Shown here: positions 32,503 to 36,683 of the stretch, piece by piece | How the letters are laid out: each line of letters begins with the position of its first letter | Numbering within the stretch: the first letter of the stretch is position 1 | NCBI GenBank assembly: GCA_025355585.1 | Contig: JANXZJ010000146.1 | Span: forward strand, 1 to 36,683 | Direction: 5' to 3' | DNA length: 36,683 nucleotides | Origin: Mariniphaga sp. | GTDB taxonomy: Bacteria; Bacteroidota; Bacteroidia; Bacteroidales; Prolixibacteraceae | Position numbers and translations under genes: made by a program | The notes under the pieces: model-generated | Seen by the model: the letters and a program-made list of their open reading frames with translations, nothing else | Database searches by the model: none | What the model was told of the DNA's origin: nothing

Positions 32503-35500
32503 CTACCCAAAAATCTCCCTCAGTTCTTTATTGCTGAATTTGCCAATCCAGTTTTCGCCGGTTGCAACAGTCATATCGGCAAGGTGTTTTTTCTTCTGAA
32601 TCATCTCATCAATACGTTCTTCAAAGGTGTTTTTGGTAATAAAGCGGTGAACCTGCACATTCTTCTTTTGCCCGATACGATAGGCGCGGTCAGTAGCCTG
32701 GGCTTCTACCGCAGGGTTCCACCACAAATCGTAATGAATCACTTGTGTAGCCGCAGTAAGGTTTAATCCGGTACCGGCAGCTTTGAGTGATAACAGAAAT
32801 ATTTTATCTGCCCGGTTATTTTGAAACCGGTCAACCATTTCCTGCCGTTGCCTGATGTTGCAGCCACCGTGTAAAAACATGGCTTCTTCACCAAATCTTT
32901 CACAGATAAACTGTTGAAGTAAAGTACCCATTTCACGGAATTGGGTAAAAATCAATACTTTTTCTCCGCTATCGATGATCGATTCGAGCATATCGAGCAA
33001 AAGGATTGTCTTGCCAGATAGTGCCGCATCAATCTTTCCGTTTTTGAGAAATTGTGTAGGATGATTACAGATCTGTTTGAGCGCGAGGATCATCTGAAGG
33101 ACCAATCCCTGTCGTTTAAACAACGATTGGTGGTCAGAGTCACTGATTCCTTCAATCTCTTCCATCGCAATTTGCAATGTTTTTTCATACAAGGCCGCCT
33201 GCGGTTTGGTTAATGTATTGTACTCGTTTTGCTCGATTTTATCGGGCAAATCCGAAATAATACTTTTATCCGATTTCAACCGGCGCATCAAAAACGGAGC
33301 AGTTACCTTGCGGAAACGCGATATCGCATGTTCGTCATTGAACAGCTGAATAGGTGAGGCAAAATCTTCTTTAAATGATTTCTCATTACCCAAATATCCT
33401 TTATTGGTGAAATCCATGATCGACCAAAACTCTGAAAGGCGGTTTTCGACAGGTGTTCCACTCATCGCAATCCGGGTGTTCGATGACAGACTTTTAACCA
33501 TCTTACTTTGAGCAGTATCGTTGTTTTTAATATTCTGGGCTTCGTCGATCACGAGAATCTGCCACTTCTTTTTCTTCAGAAGATCGGTATCACTTCTCAC
33601 GACTCCATAAGTACTGATCATGATATCAGCATCAAAATCCTTTAAATCGCGGGTTGTGCCATGATAAATATGCGTAGAAAGCGAAGGTGCAAATTTTTCA
33701 ATTTCTGCCTGCCAGTTGTTCAGTAAACCGGTAGGGACCACAATCAATGCTTTTTGCTTTACGTTGATCGCCCCTTCTTCTTTCATTTTCATCAGTATGG
33801 CAATTACCTGCACCGTTTTTCCGAGACCCATATCGTCAGCGAGGATGCTCCCAAATCCGATTTTCATATTTCGGTACATCCAGGAGAAACCGCGATGTTG
33901 ATAAGGCCGAAGTTTTGCCTGTAAGCCCTTAGGCAGCAGGATATCTTTATCGGAGGTCAGCTCTTTGATCATTTTTTTCACTTCATTCGTAAGAATTACC
34001 GGAGTACCTTCGTATTCTTCCATTAAGGCCGATTGCAGCAACTGATAGGACGACAGCGGTTTGGAATTTGTAAAGTGTTTGTGTAACTTCTCCAGATCGC
34101 TCTCATCGACATAAATGTACTGCTCTTTGAATTTCATTAATCCTGAGGCGTTGCGAATCAGTTTCTTATATTCTTCCGGAGTCATCACCTGATCTCCAAT
34201 GGCAATCTGCCAGTCGAAAGTAAGCAAATCATCGAGCCGGATAAAACTACCTTCGGTGGCAGATTTGCTTTTAAGCTTCACCGACGCTTTGGGACGCAAC
34301 AACTCCTGCAAAGATTTGGGCAAAAAGGTTTTGATATCGAGCAGACGAATAGCCGGCAACATATTCATCAAAAACGGAGCAAATTCTTTAAAATCAAATA
34401 AGATCGATTTTTTAGCCTGTTGGTTAATGTGTTGATCAAGTCCTTTTATAAATGGAGAAAGCAAGGAAAGTGATTGCAATATTTTGAAACGATAGTTCTG
34501 GTGCTCCTTTTGGGTGAGAATGTCATTCAGTGAAATGGGAAGTTGGTCAGGATGAGCCATGTCTTCGATACTGATGCTCACTTCGAAAGTATTTTCGGGT
34601 TGTTCTGTGACGGTAATAACCGGTTTGAAATTTTCGGAAGTCAGAAAAAACCGGTCAAGCCACACTTTGATTCCACCGCTAAGTGCATTTTCGCCAACGC
34701 CTGTAAAACTATAGGGGTGGTTTTTAAAGAACATGACCATGATCTCGTCAATCATCACATTGCCTGAAAAACGTGAGATAAGGAGCGTAAGAAACAAAGA
34801 CAACAGGTTAATTACGGGATCACCAACTGGAGCAGTGGTCTCTTTTTTACGCAGGATCTGCTGTGAAAGAAGCAGATCAGGCGGTAAAATGGTCTTTAGC
34901 TTATTGCAGAGAATCTTTACCCGATTGTCAATCAATGCCGGAAGCCAGCGGACATAGAATTTCTTATTTTCGAGTTGAACAATCTGCGGAACAACAGCCC
35001 CATTAGCCAATAAATGTAATGATGCGAAAATAAATTTATGAAATGCGGCCACCGATGGCTGATAATCAATTAGGTGATCCGGGTTAAGCTGCCAAAGTTG
35101 AAGCAATAATTCTTCGTTCTTTGTTGCTTTTTGTTGTTCGTTCACCACTTCCCAATCGCCATTATAATTGGCCATGATTTTTATTTCGGAGTGATAACTC
35201 AAGGGTGAAATGATTTTCGAAGACGGAAAGTAATCGCTTAATTTAAGATTCTTCTTGAAAATTCGTCCTGCCTCTTTCGTGATTTTCTGAATAACAGAAG
35301 CATACTGATTACGGAAATTGCCCTGGTTGTAAAATGGAGGATTATCAGGAAGAATTTGTATAAGTGATTCTGCAATTGGCTGCAATTGCGAAAAATCTAC
35401 GCGCTGATAAGCTTGATCAGCATCAAAATCTGTTGTATCGTTATTAACATCGCCCTTTAGCAAAACTGCCAACTGCCCTATTTCGGTATTCTTATTCGAC

Positions 35501-36021
35501 TCGATGTTAATACCTCTCTTGCATAGCTCTTCAATAAGATTTACTTTGTGTATCTGAAACACCAGGAACGGGTTGTTGTCAATTTCCTGGCTTACCATGT
35601 AAATTACAGATGCCAGGTGTTTGCAAGGGACAGCCCAGTCGGGACATGAACATTGCATTTTAAAATCAGTCCATTGCCGGGGGAAAACTTTCAATCCAAC
35701 TTTCTCCGCTATCTCCAGAATTTCAGGATCTAATTCACGATTTAATAATCGTGATATTAGCATTGGACGATCGACAATTTGCATCATTAACAGATCAATC
35801 TTTTCCTGGAAAAACGGAGGTACAATGATGGTAACTTTGTATGGTTTTGGCCTGCTGCCAGCAACTTTTGCTGTAATCTGGTTTTCATTAATTTTTACCT
35901 CCTCGACGTGGCCATTGCGGGCATATGTAGCTCCTCTCGGTAACCGGTTATCATAGTCGATGTTATCCAGCGATTTAAGCCAGTGTGCTCCCCACCAGGT
36001 GTTTCCAAATTGTTTTGCCAT
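32503..36021 (-). CDS. SWIM zinc-finger SNF2-family helicase
   Basis: The 1172-residue protein opens with a SWIM zinc finger (MQCSCPDWAVPCKHLASVIY, CxCx(n)CxH, residues about 122-142). A long middle region typical of bacterial SNF2 proteins follows, then the SNF2 ATPase: ADDMGLGKT with Lys735 (Walker A), VIDEAQNIKN (DEAQ box), AMSGTPVENRL (motif III), HGGCNIRQRQEMVDRFQ and SLKAAGTGLNL with QATDRAYRIGQ (motifs V and VI). All helicase motifs look intact. These proteins are DNA translocases with nucleic-acid remodelling roles that are poorly known in bacteria. No methylase, nuclease or other defence partner lies beside it. It is preceded by a decayed IS element, so its own promoter must lie within 36022-36069 or in the IS. 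Confidence 0.93.
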   Translation of the reverse strand: MAKQFGNTWWGAHWLKSLDNIDYDNRLPRGATYARNGHVEEVKINENQITAKVAGSRPKPYKVTIIVPPFFQEKIDLLMMQIVDRPMLISRLLNRELDPEILEIAEKVGLKVFPRQWTDFKMQCSCPDWAVPCKHLASVIYMVSQEIDNNPFLVFQIHKVNLIEELCKRGINIESNKNTEIGQLAVLLKGDVNNDTTDFDADQAYQRVDFSQLQPIAESLIQILPDNPPFYNQGNFRNQYASVIQKITKEAGRIFKKNLKLSDYFPSSKIISPLSYHSEIKIMANYNGDWEVVNEQQKATKNEELLLQLWQLNPDHLIDYQPSVAAFHKFIFASLHLLANGAVVPQIVQLENKKFYVRWLPALIDNRVKILCNKLKTILPPDLLLSQQILRKKETTAPVGDPVINLLSLFLTLLISRFSGNVMIDEIMVMFFKNHPYSFTGVGENALSGGIKVWLDRFFLTSENFKPVITVTEQPENTFEVSISIEDMAHPDQLPISLNDILTQKEHQNYRFKILQSLSLLSPFIKGLDQHINQQAKKSILFDFKEFAPFLMNMLPAIRLLDIKTFLPKSLQELLRPKASVKLKSKSATEGSFIRLDDLLTFDWQIAIGDQVMTPEEYKKLIRNASGLMKFKEQYIYVDESDLEKLHKHFTNSKPLSSYQLLQSALMEEYEGTPVILTNEVKKMIKELTSDKDILLPKGLQAKLRPYQHRGFSWMYRNMKIGFGSILADDMGLGKTVQVIAILMKMKEEGAINVKQKALIVVPTGLLNNWQAEIEKFAPSLSTHIYHGTTRDLKDFDADIMISTYGVVRSDTDLLKKKKWQILVIDEAQNIKNNDTAQSKMVKSLSSNTRIAMSGTPVENRLSEFWSIMDFTNKGYLGNEKSFKEDFASPIQLFNDEHAISRFRKVTAPFLMRRLKSDKSIISDLPDKIEQNEYNTLTKPQAALYEKTLQIAMEEIEGISDSDHQSLFKRQGLVLQMILALKQICNHPTQFLKNGKIDAALSGKTILLLDMLESIIDSGEKVLIFTQFREMGTLLQQFICERFGEEAMFLHGGCNIRQRQEMVDRFQNNRADKIFLLSLKAAGTGLNLTAATQVIHYDLWWNPAVEAQATDRAYRIGQKKNVQVHRFITKNTFEERIDEMIQKKKHLADMTVATGENWIGKFSNKELREIFG

Positions 36022-36069
36022 CGGTCAATTATGGTTAAAAATCTATGCTGGTAAAATTATAATTTTCTG

Positions 36070-36683
36070 CTAAGTACATGACAAAAATTTACAACATTGA
36101 CTAAATCTATCTATATCGTTAAAGTACAGCACATTTGCCAGATATGTTAATCCGTATTTGAATAAACTTTGAGCTCTTCGCCCGTGCTTTTTGATCTTGA
36201 TCGGGCGAAGAGAATCTAAGAATATTCCAACTTTGTAGGCCCAAACAAAAGCAATCAATACTAATGCGAAGAGCTTATCAATTCTGTCAACATCCGTCAA
36301 ATGCGTATTTTCAATATTGAAACCGCTTGTTTTAAGTGCTTTAAATACAGTTTCTATTTGCCAACGTTCTTTGTATATTGACTGAGCTTCATCTGGTTTG
36401 TTGAATGAAACAATGATCTGGAGTTCTGGCACACCTTGTTTATTTTTGACTTTCGAAGCCGATAAATAACACAGTTGTCCATTGACATAAACGATTCCAT
36501 GGCGAACCTCATATTGATTGGTCTTTAAATGATTAAATAACCATGAAGCCTTTACGAGATGTCCATTTTTTGGAATAATGACTCAAAAATTTTCTCAAAT
36601 TCTGATGTGGTATCTAATCTTATTGAAATTGAGATAGGCCAACCAGTGATTGCCAATAAACTCTCTGTCAGCCAGCAAACAAT
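36070..36683 (-). pseudogene. IS4-family transposase remnant with two in-frame TGA codons
   Basis: Read on the minus strand, one frame stays open in sense from the window edge to the stop at 36070, apart from two TGA codons at 36597-36595 and 36585-36583. LLADREFIGNHWLAYL holds the second DDE aspartate. After the TGAs comes VRHGIVYVNGQL and then the YREK motif of IS4 elements (Y-x2-R-x3-E-x6-K in YKERWQIETVFKALK). The sequences around the stops (RI-TGA-ENF-TGA-VIIPKNG) suggest RENFW in the parent, each TGA one base from CGA or TGG. The 5' part is beyond the window. Ends and target duplication were not found. Confidence 0.85.

Noticed and set aside
32503-36021. SNF2 helicase as part of a phage-defence island
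   Set aside because: No methylase, nuclease or other defence gene is adjacent; the neighbouring MNT/HEPN pair is convergent and separate, so the case is only proximity.
36583-36597. UGA recoding (stop read as an amino acid)
   Set aside because: All other genes in the window use TGG for Trp, and several end in TGA; a decayed transposase is simpler.

Overview
The window looks like a chromosomal segment of an anaerobic or facultative member of the Bacteroidota, probably Bacteroidales/Marinilabiliales-like. This is inference from several signs. Bacteroidota-type -7 promoter boxes (TAnnTTTG, mostly TATATTTG) stand in front of many genes. There is a HYC_CC_PP family protein, multi-PAS and PocR hybrid kinases, and the HydE maturase of [FeFe] hydrogenase. 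The DNA is moderately AT-rich. No rRNA, tRNA or CRISPR array was seen.

Layout. (1) Bases 1-176 hold an array of AT-rich palindromes spaced exactly 21 bp apart. (2) Bases 238-6250 hold a string of + strand genes: two paralogous small charged proteins, a lipoprotein, a secreted esterase/metallo-beta-lactamase fusion with an NTF2-like partner, and a secreted polysaccharide-deacetylase-like protein. They are separated by copies of one dispersed intergenic repeat. Its downstream half is a promoter plus conserved 5' leader, so unrelated genes appear to share one duplicated promoter module. (3) Bases 6395-16393, all on the - strand, form a copper/silver resistance cluster: CusA, CusC-like and CusB-like efflux proteins, three proteins with heavy-metal-binding (YTCPMHP-type) motifs, two HMA domains, Met/His-rich lipoproteins and a HYC_CC_PP protein. 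(4) Bases 16579-25457 (- strand) encode three large sensor kinases, each with its own TATATTTG or TATTTTTG box: an NMT1/THI5-like periplasmic sensor kinase, a PocR/PAS/GAF hybrid kinase with receiver, and a 7TM-PAS kinase. The first and third share a nearly interchangeable transmitter module. (5) Bases 25689-29419 (+) hold a GntP-family transporter behind a 23-bp operator-like palindrome, a second 21-bp-period array, a small Cro/C1-type regulator whose promoter lies in the last unit of that array, and a GH13 lipoprotein. (6) Bases 29467-31667 hold divergent radical-SAM genes: an AmrS-type enzyme (-) and HydE (+). (7) Bases 31747-32446 hold an MNT/HEPN toxin-antitoxin-like pair. (8) Bases 32503-36021 (-) encode a SWIM-SNF2 helicase, followed at the window edge by a decayed IS4-family transposase with two in-frame TGA codons.

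The strongest candidates for something undescribed are the two exact 21-bp-period arrays (two helical turns; one ends in the promoter of an HTH gene) and the promoter/leader repeat family that precedes at least four different genes in the first 5.2 kb. Starts were moved inward from the longest reading frame where a signal peptide, a lipobox or a promoter made the shorter form more plausible. All family assignments are from motif recognition by eye; no database search was possible.
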